Positions 34,279 to 44,003 are shown, counted from the first letter of the stretch. The stretch: 64,000 nt of DNA from Microbacterium excoecariae (GCF_011326725.1 NZ_JAANCO010000002.1:62001-126000); one strand, 5' to 3'. The notes: generated from the sequence alone by a model not told the origin. Translations and numbers: made by a program.

Positions 34279-36135
34279 ATGGCCATCGCAGACCCGCAGA
34301 CCCACGCCGGCACGACCCGCCTCGCTGCGTACGGCGCCCAGCCGCGGTACGCGTCCGCCGCGTTCTCGGAGCTCGTCGCGTGGGTGCACGAGGTGGCCGA
34401 ACTCACGACGCCGGATCGGATCCACTGGGTCGACGGATCCGCGGAGGAGAACCGCGCGCTCCTCGACGACATGATCGACCAGGGCACCCTGATCGCGCTG
34501 AACGACGAGTGGCGCCCGAACAGCTACCTCGCCCGGAGCGACGCCTCCGACGTCGCGCGCCTCGAGGCGCGCACGTTCATCGCCAGCGAGCGGGAGGCCG
34601 ACGCGGGCCCCACGAACAACTGGGTCGCCCCCGACGAGATGCGCCAGACGCTCATGCCGCTGTTCGCCGGATCCATGCGCGGACGCACGATGTTCGTCGT
34701 GCCGTTCTCCATGGGCAAGATCGGCGGCCCGCTGTCCCAGATCGGGGTCCAGATCACCGACAGCCCGTACGCGGTCGCCTCGATCGAGATCATGACCCGC
34801 GTGGGCGAGGACGTGACGCGCCTCATCGCCGAGGGTACGAGCTGGGTGCGCACCGTGCATTCCGTCGGGGCCCCGCTGGCGCCCGGTCAGGCCGACTCCG
34901 CCTGGCCGTCGAACCCCGAGAAGTACATCGCGCACTTCCCGGAGACCCTCGAGGTCTGGTCCTTCGGATCCGGATACGGCGGCAACGCGATCCTCGCGAA
35001 GAAGTGCTACGCGCTGCGGATCGCGTCGGTTCTCGGCCGCGACCAGGGGTGGCTCGCGGAGCACATGCTCCTCATCCGCATCGTGTCGCCCGAGGGGCGG
35101 GCGTTCCACGTGGCGGCGGCGTTCCCCTCGGCCTGCGGCAAGACGAACCTCGCGATGCTGCGCCCCACCCTCCCGGGCTGGCGCGTGGAGACGCTCGGCG
35201 ACGACATCACGTGGATCCGCCCGGGCAGCGACGGTCGCCTCTACGCGATCAACCCCGAGGCGGGGTTCTTCGGCGTCGCGCCCGGCACGGGGGAGTCGAC
35301 GAATATCACCGCCGTCGAGACGCTGCACGCCAACGTCATCTTCACGAACGTCGCGTTGCGCCCCGACGGCGACGTCTGGTGGGAGGGGCTCACGGACGAG
35401 GCGCCGGAGAGCCTCATCGACTGGCAGGGCCGGGACTGGACCCCGGACAGCGGCCGGCCGGCCGCGCACCCCAACTCGCGCTTCACGGTCGCCGCCTCCC
35501 AGGCCCCGTCGATCGCCGTCGACTGGGACGAGGCCGTTCCGCTCGACGCGATCCTCTTCGGCGGCCGCCGCGCGACCAACGTGCCCCTCGTGGTCGAGTC
35601 GTTCGACTGGACGCACGGCGCCTTCATGGGGGCGACCATCTCCTCCGAGCGCACCGCCGCGGCCGAGGGCACCGTCGGCGAGCTGCGGCGGGATCCGTTC
35701 GCCATGATGCCGTTCTGCGGCTACAACATGGCTGACTACTTCGCGCACTGGGTCGGCATGGGCGAGCGCGCCGAGGCGCTGCCGCGCATCTTCCAGGTCA
35801 ATTGGTTCCGCAAGGGCGAGGACGGCCGCTTCCTCTGGCCGGGCTTCGGTGAGAACGCGCGCGTGATCGAGTGGATCGTGCGCCGCCTCGAGGGCGCGGC
35901 CGAGGCAGACGCGACGCCCATCGGCCACGTGCCGGCGAGCGGATCCCTCAACCTCGACGGCGTCGAGGTGAGCAGCGCCGACCTGGACGAGCTCTTCCGG
36001 ATCGACCCCGAGTCCTGGCTCGTCGAGGCCGACCTGACGGAGGACTTCTTCCGCTCGTTCGGGGACCGCATGCCCGCGGCCCTCACCGACCAGCTTGCCG
36101 CGCTCCGCGCGCGGCTCCAGGCCACGAAGGACTGA
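34279..36135 (+). CDS. pckG: Phosphoenolpyruvate carboxykinase (GTP)
   Basis: 618 residues, the usual length of the GTP-dependent enzyme, which makes PEP from oxaloacetate in gluconeogenesis and anaplerotic balance. [17 protein letters not shown] carries substrate-binding residues. [13 protein letters not shown] contains the P-loop and the reactive hyperactive cysteine typical of GTP PEPCK. DDITWI is the metal site. AAGGAGCGCACG precedes ATG. It lies divergent to the RamB-like regulator. Confidence 0.98.
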   Translation: MAIADPQTHAGTTRLAAYGAQPRYASAAFSELVAWVHEVAELTTPDRIHWVDGSAEENRALLDDMIDQGTLIALNDEWRPNSYLARSDASDVARLEARTFIASEREADAGPTNNWVAPDEMRQTLMPLFAGSMRGRTMFVVPFSMGKIGGPLSQIGVQITDSPYAVASIEIMTRVGEDVTRLIAEGTSWVRTVHSVGAPLAPGQADSAWPSNPEKYIAHFPETLEVWSFGSGYGGNAILAKKCYALRIASVLGRDQGWLAEHMLLIRIVSPEGRAFHVAAAFPSACGKTNLAMLRPTLPGWRVETLGDDITWIRPGSDGRLYAINPEAGFFGVAPGTGESTNITAVETLHANVIFTNVALRPDGDVWWEGLTDEAPESLIDWQGRDWTPDSGRPAAHPNSRFTVAASQAPSIAVDWDEAVPLDAILFGGRRATNVPLVVESFDWTHGAFMGATISSERTAAAEGTVGELRRDPFAMMPFCGYNMADYFAHWVGMGERAEALPRIFQVNWFRKGEDGRFLWPGFGENARVIEWIVRRLEGAAEADATPIGHVPASGSLNLDGVEVSSADLDELFRIDPESWLVEADLTEDFFRSFGDRMPAALTDQLAALRARLQATKD

Positions 36136-36192
36136 CCGCACTCGGTCCTTCGTCTCGCGCCCGCCCGGCCCGCACCCGGAACGGCGCACACC

Positions 36193-36228
36193 AGCGGCCC
36201 GCCCCTGCCGATCCGGGGGCGGGCCGCT
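36193..36228. terminator. Bidirectional hairpin between pckG and the ABC exporter
   Basis: 13-bp perfect stem (36193-36205 with 36216-36228), 10-nt loop; TTCAT follows on the plus side. It separates convergent genes. Confidence 0.65.
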
Positions 36229-36238
36229 TCATGCCTTC

Positions 36239-38098
36239 TCAGACGAGCAGCTGATGGGCCGCGAGGTCGCGGTACAGCGGCACGGACTCGACGAGCTCCG
36301 CGTGCGTTCCGCGCCCGACCACCTGGCCGCCGTCGAGGACGACGATCTCGTCGCTGTCCACGACGGTCGAGAGGCGGTGGGCGATGACGATGAGCGTGCG
36401 TCCCTCCGCGACCGCGTCGATCGCCTCGCGCATGCGCTGCTCGTTGACGCCGTCCAGGGACGACGTCGATTCGTCCAGCAACAGGATCGGGGGAGCGGCG
36501 AGGAGCGCGCGGGCGATCGCGAGGCGCTGGCGCTCGCCGCCCGAGAGCATGACGCCGTCCTCGCCCACGGGGGTATGGATCCCCTCGGGCGAGCGGTCGA
36601 CGACGCCCCCGAGGTTGACCGCGCGCAGCGCGGCCTCGCAGTCGGCATCGGACGCCGCGGGCGACGCGAGGCGCAGGTTGTCCGCGAGCGTGCCCGCGAG
36701 CGTGGGGGCGTCCTGCTCCACGTAGCCGAACTGCGCCCGCAGCACGTCGCGCGGCAGGTCGCGCACGTCGCGCCCGTGCAGGCGAATCGCGCCGCCGGTC
36801 GCGTCGTAGAAGCGCTCGATGAGCGCGAGAATGGTCGATTTGCCCGCGCCGGAGGGGCCCACGAGGGCGACGCGCGACCCGCGCGGAACCTCGAACGACA
36901 CCCCGCGGAGCACGTCGGCGCGGGCGTCGTCGATCTCCGCGTCCAGGTGGGCGTCGCCGGCCGCCTCGCGCACCGCCGCGGTCGCGCGGCGACGCGCCTC
37001 CACGACGTGCGAGGGGTAGCGGAAGCGCACGTCCTCGAACGCCAGCGCGGGGGCCTCGCCCGGCGTCGGCGCGGCGGCGGTGGGGCGGTCCTCCGCGTCC
37101 TCCTCGGGCAGGTCGAGGACCTCCTGGATCCGCCCCAGCGCGCCGAGCGCCTGTCCCACGCTCGAGAGCGCGCCGAAGGCCGAGGCCAGCGGCATGATCA
37201 TGAGGAACAGGAACATCGCGAACGTCACGAGCGACGCGACGGACACGGCGCCGGAGGCGACGCGCATCCCGCCCACGCCGAGCACCACGAGGAGGGACAC
37301 CTGGACCGCGACCCCGGCGACGGGCACGACGAGGGCCGACGCCCGCGCGACGTCCAGGCCCGCGCGGAACGCGTCCTCCGCCTGCGCCGTCACGGTCGCC
37401 TGCTCGCGGTCCGTCGCCCCCGCGGCGCGCACCGTCCGCACGGATCCGATGGCCCGCTCGATGCCGCTGGACAGCGCGCCCACCCGCTCCTGCTGGCGCG
37501 CCGTCGCGCCCCGGATCCGCCCCGACAGCGCGACGACGGCGATGACGGCGAGCGCGAGCACGCCCGCGATCGTTGCGAGCAGCACCGGATCGATCACGAG
37601 CATCGCCACGAGGGCGCCGGCGAAGATCAGCACGTTCCCGACGCTGTCCGCCAGGCCCTGCGTGAGGACGGCGTAGAGCATGGTCGTGTCCGTGCCGACA
37701 CGGCTGACGAGGTCGCCCGTGCGCCGCGCGTCGAACTCGCTGATGGGCAGGTGCAGGATCCGCCGGATCAGCTGCCGCCGGCTTGAGAAGACGACCGCCG
37801 TCCCCGTGCGCTGCAGGAGGTAGTGCTGGTAGGCGCTCACGACCGACGAGACCACGACGAACGCCACGAGGCCCCAGATGAGCCAGCCGAGCGGGTCTTC
37901 GGACTGCACGCGGGCGATGACCTCGCCGATCACGAGCGGCTGGACGAGGGTGAACACCGCGCCGAGGACGGAGAGGATCGCGACGGCGACAATGACCGGG
38001 CGGTTCTCAAAGACGAACGGCAACAGCTGCCGGAGCGAGGCCCGCGGGCCGTCGTTCTTCGGAGGCCGGGCGAAGGGGGAGCGTCGTGATTCGGACAT
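36239..38098 (-). CDS. ABC exporter, fused TMD-NBD (MsbA/BmrA type)
   Basis: 619-residue half-exporter that works as a dimer. Six helices in the first 320 residues, with the coupling segment ISEFDARRTGDLVSRVGTDT. The ATPase has Walker A GPSGAGKST, Q-loop FGYVEQDAPTLAGTLADNL, signature LSGGERQRLAIARAL, Walker B ILLLDESTSSLD and the H-loop IAHRLSTV. Oddly, about 30 residues with an EARRRATAAVREAAGDAHLD helix are inserted between the A-loop FRYP and the first ATPase strand (LRGVSF). The ATG lies 7 nt after a GACAAT box, so a leaderless start is possible. Lipid or drug export is typical; the substrate is unknown. Confidence 0.92.
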   Translation of the reverse strand: MSESRRSPFARPPKNDGPRASLRQLLPFVFENRPVIVAVAILSVLGAVFTLVQPLVIGEVIARVQSEDPLGWLIWGLVAFVVVSSVVSAYQHYLLQRTGTAVVFSSRRQLIRRILHLPISEFDARRTGDLVSRVGTDTTMLYAVLTQGLADSVGNVLIFAGALVAMLVIDPVLLATIAGVLALAVIAVVALSGRIRGATARQQERVGALSSGIERAIGSVRTVRAAGATDREQATVTAQAEDAFRAGLDVARASALVVPVAGVAVQVSLLVVLGVGGMRVASGAVSVASLVTFAMFLFLMIMPLASAFGALSSVGQALGALGRIQEVLDLPEEDAEDRPTAAAPTPGEAPALAFEDVRFRYPSHVVEARRRATAAVREAAGDAHLDAEIDDARADVLRGVSFEVPRGSRVALVGPSGAGKSTILALIERFYDATGGAIRLHGRDVRDLPRDVLRAQFGYVEQDAPTLAGTLADNLRLASPAASDADCEAALRAVNLGGVVDRSPEGIHTPVGEDGVMLSGGERQRLAIARALLAAPPILLLDESTSSLDGVNEQRMREAIDAVAEGRTLIVIAHRLSTVVDSDEIVVLDGGQVVGRGTHAELVESVPLYRDLAAHQLLV

Positions 38099-38136
38099 CC
38101 CTCTTATTGTCCTCCCTCGCGGGCGCCCCCGGACAC

Positions 38137-38175
38137 GCGAAGGGGCGCGGACCCCACGGATCCGCGCCCCTTCGC
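38137..38175 (-). terminator. Hairpin after the MHS symporter gene
   Basis: Perfect 15-bp stem (38137-38151 with 38161-38175), 9-nt loop, between two co-directional minus-strand genes; no T-tract. Confidence 0.6.
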
Positions 38176-38186
38176 CACCCTCGTCG

Positions 38187-39569
38187 TCAGCGCGAGGAGA
38201 TGTCGACGTCCTTCGTCTCCTTGCTGAGCACGACGGCGATGAGCGTCAGCACGCCCGCGCCGGCGAGGTACACGCCCACGAGCCAGGGGCTCCCGCCCGC
38301 GAGGCCCCACAGCCAGATCGCGATCATGGGGGCGACGGCCGCGCCCAGGATCGACGAGACGTTGTAGGCGACGGCGGATCCGGTGTAGCGCACCGCGGTC
38401 GGGAACAGCTCGGGCAGGAGCGCGCCCATCGGGCCGAACGTCATGCCCATGAGCAGGAAGCCGAACACGAGGAAGGCCTGCACGAGGGCGCCCGTGAACA
38501 GCTCGCTGGACTGCGGGGTGAGGAACACGACGTACGACAGGCCGAACACGATGATCGCGACGGTGACCCAGATCAGCAGCCGGCGCCGGCCGATCGCGTC
38601 GGCGAGCGGGCCCGAGATGAGCGTGAACAGGCCGAAGAACACGACGCCGATGATCTGCATCAGCACGAAGTCGGTGCGCGCGAACCCGAGGCCCGGCACG
38701 GCGGCGTCGGTCGGGGTCGTGCCATAGCTCAGCGTGAAGCTCGTCATGAGGTAGAAGAGCACGTACGTCGCGAGCATGATGAACGTGCCGAGGATCAGCT
38801 GCCACCAGTACTTCTGGAAGACGTAGCCGACGGGAACCTTGCGGATCTCGCCCTTCTTCTCCGCCTTCTGGAACGCGTCCGACTCCACGAGCTTCAGGCG
38901 GACCCACAGGCCCACGATCACCATCACGGCCGAGAACAGGAACGGGATCCGCCAGCCCCACGCGAGGAACGCCTCGCTCGCGGCGCCGTCCTCGCCGGGC
39001 ATCGCCAGGTTGATCGTCAGGAACAGCAGGTTCGCGATGATGAAGCCGATCGGGGCGCCCAGCTGCGGGAACGTGCCGTACAGCGCGCGCTTGCCCTCGG
39101 GGGCGTTCTCGGTCGCCACGAGCGCCGCACCGGACCACTCGCCGCCCAGGGCGAATCCCTGCGCGAGGCGGCACAGGAGGAGGAGGAACGCCGCCCACGC
39201 GCCAATGTCGTTGTGCGTCGGGAGCAGGCCGATCACGAACGTCGCGATGCCCATCGTGAGCAGCGACGCGACGAGCGTGCCCTTGCGCCCGAACTTGTCT
39301 CCGAAGTGACCGAACACGATCGCGCCGATCGGGCGGGCGACCATCGCCGCGCCGAACACGCCGAACGAGGCGAGCAGCGCCGTCGTCGGGTTCCCCGTGG
39401 GGAAGAAGAGCACGGGGAAGACGAGGGCGGCCGCCGTGGCGTACGCGTAGAAGTCGTAGAACTCGATCGTCGTGCCGACGAGGCTCGCCGTGATGACACG
39501 GCCGCGCGAGTTGAGGGGTTTCGTGCCCGCGTCCTGCTGCGAGGACCGGGCGGGAGCTGTCGAAGTCAT
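38187..39569 (-). CDS. MHS-family MFS metabolite:proton symporter
   Basis: 460-residue, 12-helix transporter of the metabolite:H+ symporter family (ShiA/KgtP/ProP-like). The opening GTTIEFYDFYAYATAAALVF is the family signature. Motif A is GHFGDKFGRK; RLAQGFALGGEWSGA is the second hallmark; PELFPTAVRYTGSA ends the motif set. Substrates are usually organic acids, osmolytes or aromatic acids, and cannot be narrowed here. ATG 39569 was chosen by family length; upstream codons lie in a promoter with repeated operator-like motifs. Confidence 0.92.
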   Translation of the reverse strand: MTSTAPARSSQQDAGTKPLNSRGRVITASLVGTTIEFYDFYAYATAAALVFPVLFFPTGNPTTALLASFGVFGAAMVARPIGAIVFGHFGDKFGRKGTLVASLLTMGIATFVIGLLPTHNDIGAWAAFLLLLCRLAQGFALGGEWSGAALVATENAPEGKRALYGTFPQLGAPIGFIIANLLFLTINLAMPGEDGAASEAFLAWGWRIPFLFSAVMVIVGLWVRLKLVESDAFQKAEKKGEIRKVPVGYVFQKYWWQLILGTFIMLATYVLFYLMTSFTLSYGTTPTDAAVPGLGFARTDFVLMQIIGVVFFGLFTLISGPLADAIGRRRLLIWVTVAIIVFGLSYVVFLTPQSSELFTGALVQAFLVFGFLLMGMTFGPMGALLPELFPTAVRYTGSAVAYNVSSILGAAVAPMIAIWLWGLAGGSPWLVGVYLAGAGVLTLIAVVLSKETKDVDISSR

Positions 39570-39665
39570 GCTGCTGCCTGAGATACGTGGATGTGCCCGA
39601 GAGGGCGGGACGGGCGATCGGCTGCACGGGCGCAGAATCGCCGCGTGCGCCGACCGATGGTCGAC

Positions 39666-39712
39666 GCACGATGAACAAGCATACGCGCCTGTGTGCGCAC
39701 AATGAACATTGC
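39666..39712 (-). promoter_or_regulatory. MHS symporter promoter with two operator-like repeats
   Basis: Minus-strand -35 TTCATT (39706-39701), 17-nt spacer, -10 TATGCT (39683-39678). Two similar sequences, GCACGATGAACAAGC (39666-39680) and GCACAATGAACATTGC (39697-39712), lie 31 bp apart, three helical turns, and cover both boxes. The second contains the palindrome CAATG-AA-CATTG. This suggests a dimeric regulator bound at two sites. Confidence 0.45.
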
Positions 39713-39805
39713 GCCCGCGCATCCGGGCCGAAGTGCCGGGTGCGCGGGCGCGATGCGCGGGAAATCTTGAGCGAAGTGCTCAGGAACCCGCGGATCCGGG
39801 GTGCA

Positions 39806-40156
39806 TCACCAAATAACGGCCAGTGCCGCGTTGAGCACCGTGAGCAGGCCGATGAGCCAGAAGATGGCCGCCGGGACCGCGCCCGTGCGCTTCTGCCGCG
39901 CGGCGCCGATCCCGAGCAGCGCGCCGATGACGACGACGACCACGAGCTTGATCGCGATCTTGGTGTAGTTCAGCTCGCCGTCGATGCCCCACGGCGCCGC
40001 CAGTGCCAGGCCGGCCACGAGCGCGATCGCCAGGCCCCAGTGCATCACGCGCGTGATCTCGCGGCGGCGCGACGCCACCTCGACGATCCACGCGCCGAAC
40101 AGCGTGGCGAATCCGATGAGGTGAACGAGAACGACGATGCTCCGCAGGGTCTCCAT
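39806..40156 (-). CDS. Small integral membrane protein, unknown function
   Basis: 116 residues with four hydrophobic segments: IVVLVHLIGFATLFGAWIVE, a second after HWG, then IAIKLVVVVVIGALLGIGAA and FWLIGLLTVLNAALAV. Conserved-looking His and Glu in the first helix (VHLIG, WIVEVAS) recall small heme- or quinone-linked membrane proteins, but I recognise no specific family. A TAGAGT box lies 7 nt before ATG 40156, so translation is probably leaderless. Confidence 0.8.
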   Translation of the reverse strand: METLRSIVVLVHLIGFATLFGAWIVEVASRRREITRVMHWGLAIALVAGLALAAPWGIDGELNYTKIAIKLVVVVVIGALLGIGAARQKRTGAVPAAIFWLIGLLTVLNAALAVIW

Positions 40157-40158
40157 GA

Positions 40159-40177
40159 GTTCTACTCTACGTAGAAC
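40159..40177. promoter_or_regulatory. Palindromic operator over a leaderless promoter
   Basis: GTTCTAC-TCTAC-GTAGAAC is a perfect 7-bp inverted repeat with a five-base spacer. It fully covers the minus-strand -10 box TAGAGT (40169-40164), which lies 7 nt before the start of the small membrane protein. Confidence 0.5.
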
Positions 40178-40316
40178 GTGGAGGCGGTGCCATGCGGGTG
40201 TCGCTTCGTGCTTCGTGCTTCGGGGGTCGCTCCGCGCCTCGCCCCGGCGTCGCCGCGATCCCGTCGCCCTCGTCCCTCGGGCTCCCGCCAGACCCGAGCC
40301 AGCGGCGCCGCCGGGA

Positions 40317-40372
40317 CGAGGCGCTGCGCTATCGCCGAGGAAGAGCGTCGGCGAGGCGCTGCGCTGTCGCCG
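40317..40372. repeat. Short direct repeat in the ribH downstream gap
   Basis: A 21-bp sequence, CGAGGCGCTGCGCTATCGCCG (40317-40337), recurs at 40352-40372 with one change. The whole gap 40178-40389 is GC-rich without a supported gene and may be a decayed coding sequence. Confidence 0.5.
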
Positions 40373-40389
40373 GACGGGCGCGGGGCGCG

Positions 40390-40863
40390 TCAGGCGGTGA
40401 GGGAGCGGATGGCGTCCAGGGCGCGGAGCGCCGCGTCGGCCGCCTCGTAGCCCTTGTCCTCCTTCGAGCCCGGGAAGCCCGCGCGGTCGATGCCCTGCTG
40501 TTCGTCGTCGAGGGTGAGGACGCCGAACCCGACGGGCTTGCCCGTGTCGAGCGCGAGCCGCGTGAGCCCGTCCGTCGTGCTCGCGGCGATGTACTCGAAG
40601 TGCGGGGTGCCGCCGCGGATGATCACGCCGAGCGCGATCACCGCGTCGGCGCCGCCGTCGAGCGCGGCCTTCGCCACGACGGGGAGCTCGAAGGCTCCGG
40701 CGACGCGCACGACGCGGTAGTCGGCGTTCGCCTCCTCCAGGAGGCGCTCGGATCCCTCGACGAGGCCCGACACGATCTCCTCGTGCCACGTGCCCGCCAC
40801 GACGACGACGCGCTTTCCCGTCGCGTCGATTCCGCCCTGGGTCGGCTGTCCGGTTCCGGCCAT
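40390..40863 (-). CDS. ribH: 6,7-dimethyl-8-ribityllumazine synthase
   Basis: 157 residues; condenses the pyrimidine and 4-carbon precursors to lumazine in riboflavin synthesis and forms large icosahedral or pentameric shells. Motifs: AGAFELPVVAKAAL, ALGVIIRGGTPHFEYI, PVGFGVLT. GAAGGAG lies 9 nt before ATG. Last gene of the rib operon, 4 nt after ribBA. Confidence 0.97.
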   Translation of the reverse strand: MAGTGQPTQGGIDATGKRVVVVAGTWHEEIVSGLVEGSERLLEEANADYRVVRVAGAFELPVVAKAALDGGADAVIALGVIIRGGTPHFEYIAASTTDGLTRLALDTGKPVGFGVLTLDDEQQGIDRAGFPGSKEDKGYEAADAALRALDAIRSLTA

Positions 40864-40867
40864 GTGT

Positions 40868-42151
40868 TTATGCTCCTTCGTGCATGCGGGCGACGGCGGC
40901 CTGCAGCTCGGCCTCGCCGATGACGTGCCCCATGCGGTCGCGCTTGGTCTCGAGGTACTGGTGGTTGTTGGGCCCGACGCCGACGATGAGCGGCACCTGC
41001 TCCGTGACGTCGATGCCGAACCCGCGCAGCTGGTTCACCTTGTCGGTGTTGTTCGTGAGCAGGCGCAGGCGCTCGATGCCGAGGTCGGCGAGGATCGACG
41101 CGGCTGCCGCGTAGTCCCGGGCGTCGGCGGGGAGGCCCAGCTCGGTGTTCGCGTCGAGGGTGTCGAAGCCGCGCTCCTGCAGCGCGTAGGCGCGCAGCTT
41201 GTTGATGAGCCCGATGCCGCGCCCCTCGTGGCCGCGCATGTAGACGACGACGCCGCCCTCCCGGGCGATCGTGTCGAGCGCGGCGTCGAGCTGCGGCCCG
41301 CACTCGCACTTCTGGGATCCGAACGCCTCGCCCGTCAGGCACTCCGAGTGCACCCGCACGAGCGGCGCGTCGACCGTGAGGTCGCCCGCGACGATCGCGA
41401 GGTGGTCCGTGCCCGTCATGCGGTCGCGGTAGGCGAGGAAGCGCAGGTCGCCGTGGGACGTCGGGACGGTCGTGTCCGCGCGGAGGCTCACGGCGCGCTG
41501 GGCGGTCGCGGGCGCGGGGCGCGGATCCGCCTCGTCGAGGTGCGCCGCCAGCTGCTCGATCGTGATGACCGGCACGTTTTCGGCGCGGCCCATCTCGAGC
41601 AGGCCCGGCAGGCGCACCATCTCGCCGTCGTCGGCGACGACCTCGCCGATGACCCCGACGGGGCTGACACCGGCGAGCCGCATCAGGTCCACGGCCGCCT
41701 CGGTGTGGCCCGCGCGCTCCCGCACGCCGCCCGGCCGCGCGCGCAGCGGCAGCACGTGGCCCGGGCGGATGAGGCTCGCCGGCGTGGCGTCCGGATCCGC
41801 CAGCACGTTCAGCGTGTGAGCGCGGTCGCGCGCGCTGATCCCGGTCGTGACACCCTCGGCGGCGTCCACCGAGACGGTGTATGCCGTCGAGCGCATGTCC
41901 TCGTTGCGCTCGACCATGGGCGGCAGCTCGAGGCGATCCGCCCAGTCCTGCGGCATCGGCGCGCAGAGGTACCCCGACGTGTATCGCACCATCCAGGCGA
42001 TCGTCTCGGGGGAGGCGAGCTCCGCCGAGATGATGACGTCGCCCTCGTTCTCGCGATTCTCGTCGTCGGCCACGAGCACGGGACGCCCGGCGCGGATCGC
42101 GTCGATCGCGTCGTCGATGGAGGAGAGCGGGGGGAGGTCGGACAGGCTCAT
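40868..42151 (-). CDS. ribBA: Bifunctional DHBP synthase/GTP cyclohydrolase II
   Basis: 427 residues. The N-terminal RibB half makes 3,4-dihydroxy-2-butanone 4-phosphate (acidic loop VADDENRENEGDVI). The C-terminal RibA half opens GTP (zinc ligands in HSECLTGEAFGSQKCECG). RGHEGRGIGLINKL and GFGIDVTEQVPL are RibA motifs. The start overlaps the ribE stop (ATGA). Confidence 0.97.
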   Translation of the reverse strand: MSLSDLPPLSSIDDAIDAIRAGRPVLVADDENRENEGDVIISAELASPETIAWMVRYTSGYLCAPMPQDWADRLELPPMVERNEDMRSTAYTVSVDAAEGVTTGISARDRAHTLNVLADPDATPASLIRPGHVLPLRARPGGVRERAGHTEAAVDLMRLAGVSPVGVIGEVVADDGEMVRLPGLLEMGRAENVPVITIEQLAAHLDEADPRPAPATAQRAVSLRADTTVPTSHGDLRFLAYRDRMTGTDHLAIVAGDLTVDAPLVRVHSECLTGEAFGSQKCECGPQLDAALDTIAREGGVVVYMRGHEGRGIGLINKLRAYALQERGFDTLDANTELGLPADARDYAAAASILADLGIERLRLLTNNTDKVNQLRGFGIDVTEQVPLIVGVGPNNHQYLETKRDRMGHVIGEAELQAAVARMHEGA

Positions 42152-42783
42152 CGCACGGATCCTTCGGTCGCAGGGGCGCTCGCGAACGCCACGAGACGCT
42201 GCACGTGGCGGGCGAGGATGTCGGTTTCGACGTTCACGCGGTCGCCCACGCGGCGCTCGCCGAAGGTCGTGGCGCGCAGCGTCTCCGGGATGAGCGACAC
42301 CTCGAGCCACGGACGCTCCGCGCTCGCGTCGCTCACGGCGCTGATCGTCAGCGACGTGCCGTCGAGGGTGACGGATCCCTTGTCGACGACGAGGGGGGCG
42401 AGCTCGGGCGAGATCTCGATCCGCACGACCTGCCACTCGTCGCCCGGCCGGACTTCCGCGACCGTGCCGGTGCCGTCGATGTGGCCCTGCACGATGTGCC
42501 CGCCGAGGCGGCCGCCGGACGCGAGCGCGCGCTCGAGGTTGACCGTGCGGCCGGGGGCGACGTCGTCGAGCGTCGACATGTCGAGGGTCTGGCGCATGAC
42601 GTCGGCGGTGAACGCCTCGTCGGTCCACGCGACGACGGTCAGGCACACGCCGCTGACGGCGATGGAGTCGCCGTGACGCACGCCGTCGATCGCGCCCGGG
42701 GCGTGGATCGTGAGGCGCACGCCGTCGCCCGACGGCTCGACGGCCGTGACCCGGCCGATCTCCTCGATGATTCCCGTGAACAT
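42148..42783 (-). CDS. ribE: Riboflavin synthase
   Basis: 211 residues with two lumazine-binding barrels. Starts with the hallmark MFTGIIEEIG; SIAVSGVCLTV and GGHIVQGHIDG are binding motifs, repeated in weaker form in the second half (KGSVTLDGTSLTI). It dismutates two lumazines to riboflavin. The ATG shares a base with the ribD stop. Confidence 0.97.
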   Translation of the reverse strand: MFTGIIEEIGRVTAVEPSGDGVRLTIHAPGAIDGVRHGDSIAVSGVCLTVVAWTDEAFTADVMRQTLDMSTLDDVAPGRTVNLERALASGGRLGGHIVQGHIDGTGTVAEVRPGDEWQVVRIEISPELAPLVVDKGSVTLDGTSLTISAVSDASAERPWLEVSLIPETLRATTFGERRVGDRVNVETDILARHVQRLVAFASAPATEGSVR

Positions 42784-43802
42784 CAGTCGGCTTCTCCTTC
42801 GGGGGAGGCGATGACCAGCAGGTCCTCGCCGAGGCGGTCGATACGGTCGATGGTGAGGCGGCGCTGCTGGGTGATGCCCGCCACGCCGACGTCGGTGAGC
42901 GCCACGCGCGGTCCGCCGAGGAGCGTCGGCGCGACATAGGCGAGGATCCGGTCGGCGAGCCCCGCGGCGATGAAGGCGCTCGCGAGTGTGGGGCCGCCCT
43001 CCACGAAGACGCGGTGGTGGCCGCGGTCGGCCAGGTCCGCGAGGACGTCCTGGAGGGAATGCGTCGCATAGACGAGAGGCGCGTGCGGGTGGTCGTGGAT
43101 CCGCGCGCCCGCGGGAACGGCCCGCGCCCCGATCACGATCGGGACGGGTTGGTGCGGGTGGAGGGCGTCCCCGTCGCGAGCCGTCAGGGCGGGGTCGTCG
43201 GCGAGGAGCGTGCCCGTGCCCACGACGATGGCGTCGGACGCGGCCCTCCGGCGGTGCACGTCGGCCCGCGCCGCGGCGCCCGTGATCCACTGGCTCGTGC
43301 CGTCCGCCGCCGCGGCCCGGCCGTCGAGGCTCTGCGCCCACTTGACGGTGACGTGCGGGCGCCCGAGCCGGCGCGTCTCGAGCCACGGGGCGAGGAAGGC
43401 GCGGGCCTCGGGCTCGAGGATCCCGCCCTCCACGTCGACGCCCGCTGCTCGCAGCCGCGCCGCGCCGCCGCCCTCGTGCTCGCCGGGATCGTCGAGCGCG
43501 TACGCGACGCGGGCGACGCCCGCCTCGATCAGCGCGAGCGCGCACGGGCCCGTGCGCCCCGTGTGGTTGCAGGGCTCGAGGGTCACGACGGCCGTGGCGC
43601 CGCGCGCCGCGCCCGCGGGCAGCTGCGCGAGGGCGTCGACCTCGGCGTGCGGGGTGCCGGCGCCGCGGTGCCAGCCCTCGGCGAGGACGTCCCCCGCGGG
43701 GGACAGCAGCACCGCGCCGACCTGGGGGTTCCTGCTCGCGGGGCCACGGGCCGCCAGCTCCAGCGCGCGATGCATCGCGGCGAGCTCGGGCTGCGTGACC
43801 AT
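42783..43802 (-). CDS. ribD: Bifunctional pyrimidine deaminase/reductase
   Basis: 339 residues. The N-terminal deaminase has zinc motifs HAEVDAL and EPCNHTGRTGPC. The C-terminal NADPH reductase has VKWAQSLDGRAA, SDAIVVGTGTLLADDP and VFVEGGPTLASAF. First structural gene of the rib operon. ATG 43802 has GAGGG 6 nt upstream; earlier ATGs (43817, 43874) are less well placed. Confidence 0.96.
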   Translation of the reverse strand: MVTQPELAAMHRALELAARGPASRNPQVGAVLLSPAGDVLAEGWHRGAGTPHAEVDALAQLPAGAARGATAVVTLEPCNHTGRTGPCALALIEAGVARVAYALDDPGEHEGGGAARLRAAGVDVEGGILEPEARAFLAPWLETRRLGRPHVTVKWAQSLDGRAAAADGTSQWITGAAARADVHRRRAASDAIVVGTGTLLADDPALTARDGDALHPHQPVPIVIGARAVPAGARIHDHPHAPLVYATHSLQDVLADLADRGHHRVFVEGGPTLASAFIAAGLADRILAYVAPTLLGGPRVALTDVGVAGITQQRRLTIDRIDRLGEDLLVIASPEGEAD

Positions 43803-43863
43803 CCGGATCCCTCTCATGCGGGTGCGCCGGGGTTCGCAGATCAGGGCCCTGGGGCCCGCCGTG

Positions 43864-43995
43864 CCACCTTCCATCCGGACTCGCTGGCCGGGGCCAGCAT
43901 CACCGTCGGTTCCGGATTTTCACCGGATCAACCCCTGTTCGCAGGAGGTCGCGGACTATCACCGCCGGTTCGGATTCTCACCGACCCCGGAGCAC
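43864..43995 (-). promoter_or_regulatory. FMN riboswitch (RFN element)
   Basis: On the minus strand the conserved RFN blocks appear in order: GGTCGGTGAGAATCCGAACC, GGCGGTGATAGTCCGCGA, GGTTGATCCGGTGAAAATCC, AACCGACGGTGATG and AGTCCGGATGGAAGG. FMN binding lowers expression of the rib operon. Before ribD, GGGCCC-CA-GGGCCC (near 43850) could form the hairpin of the expression platform. Confidence 0.95.
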
Positions 43996-44003
43996 GTGCA
44001 CTC

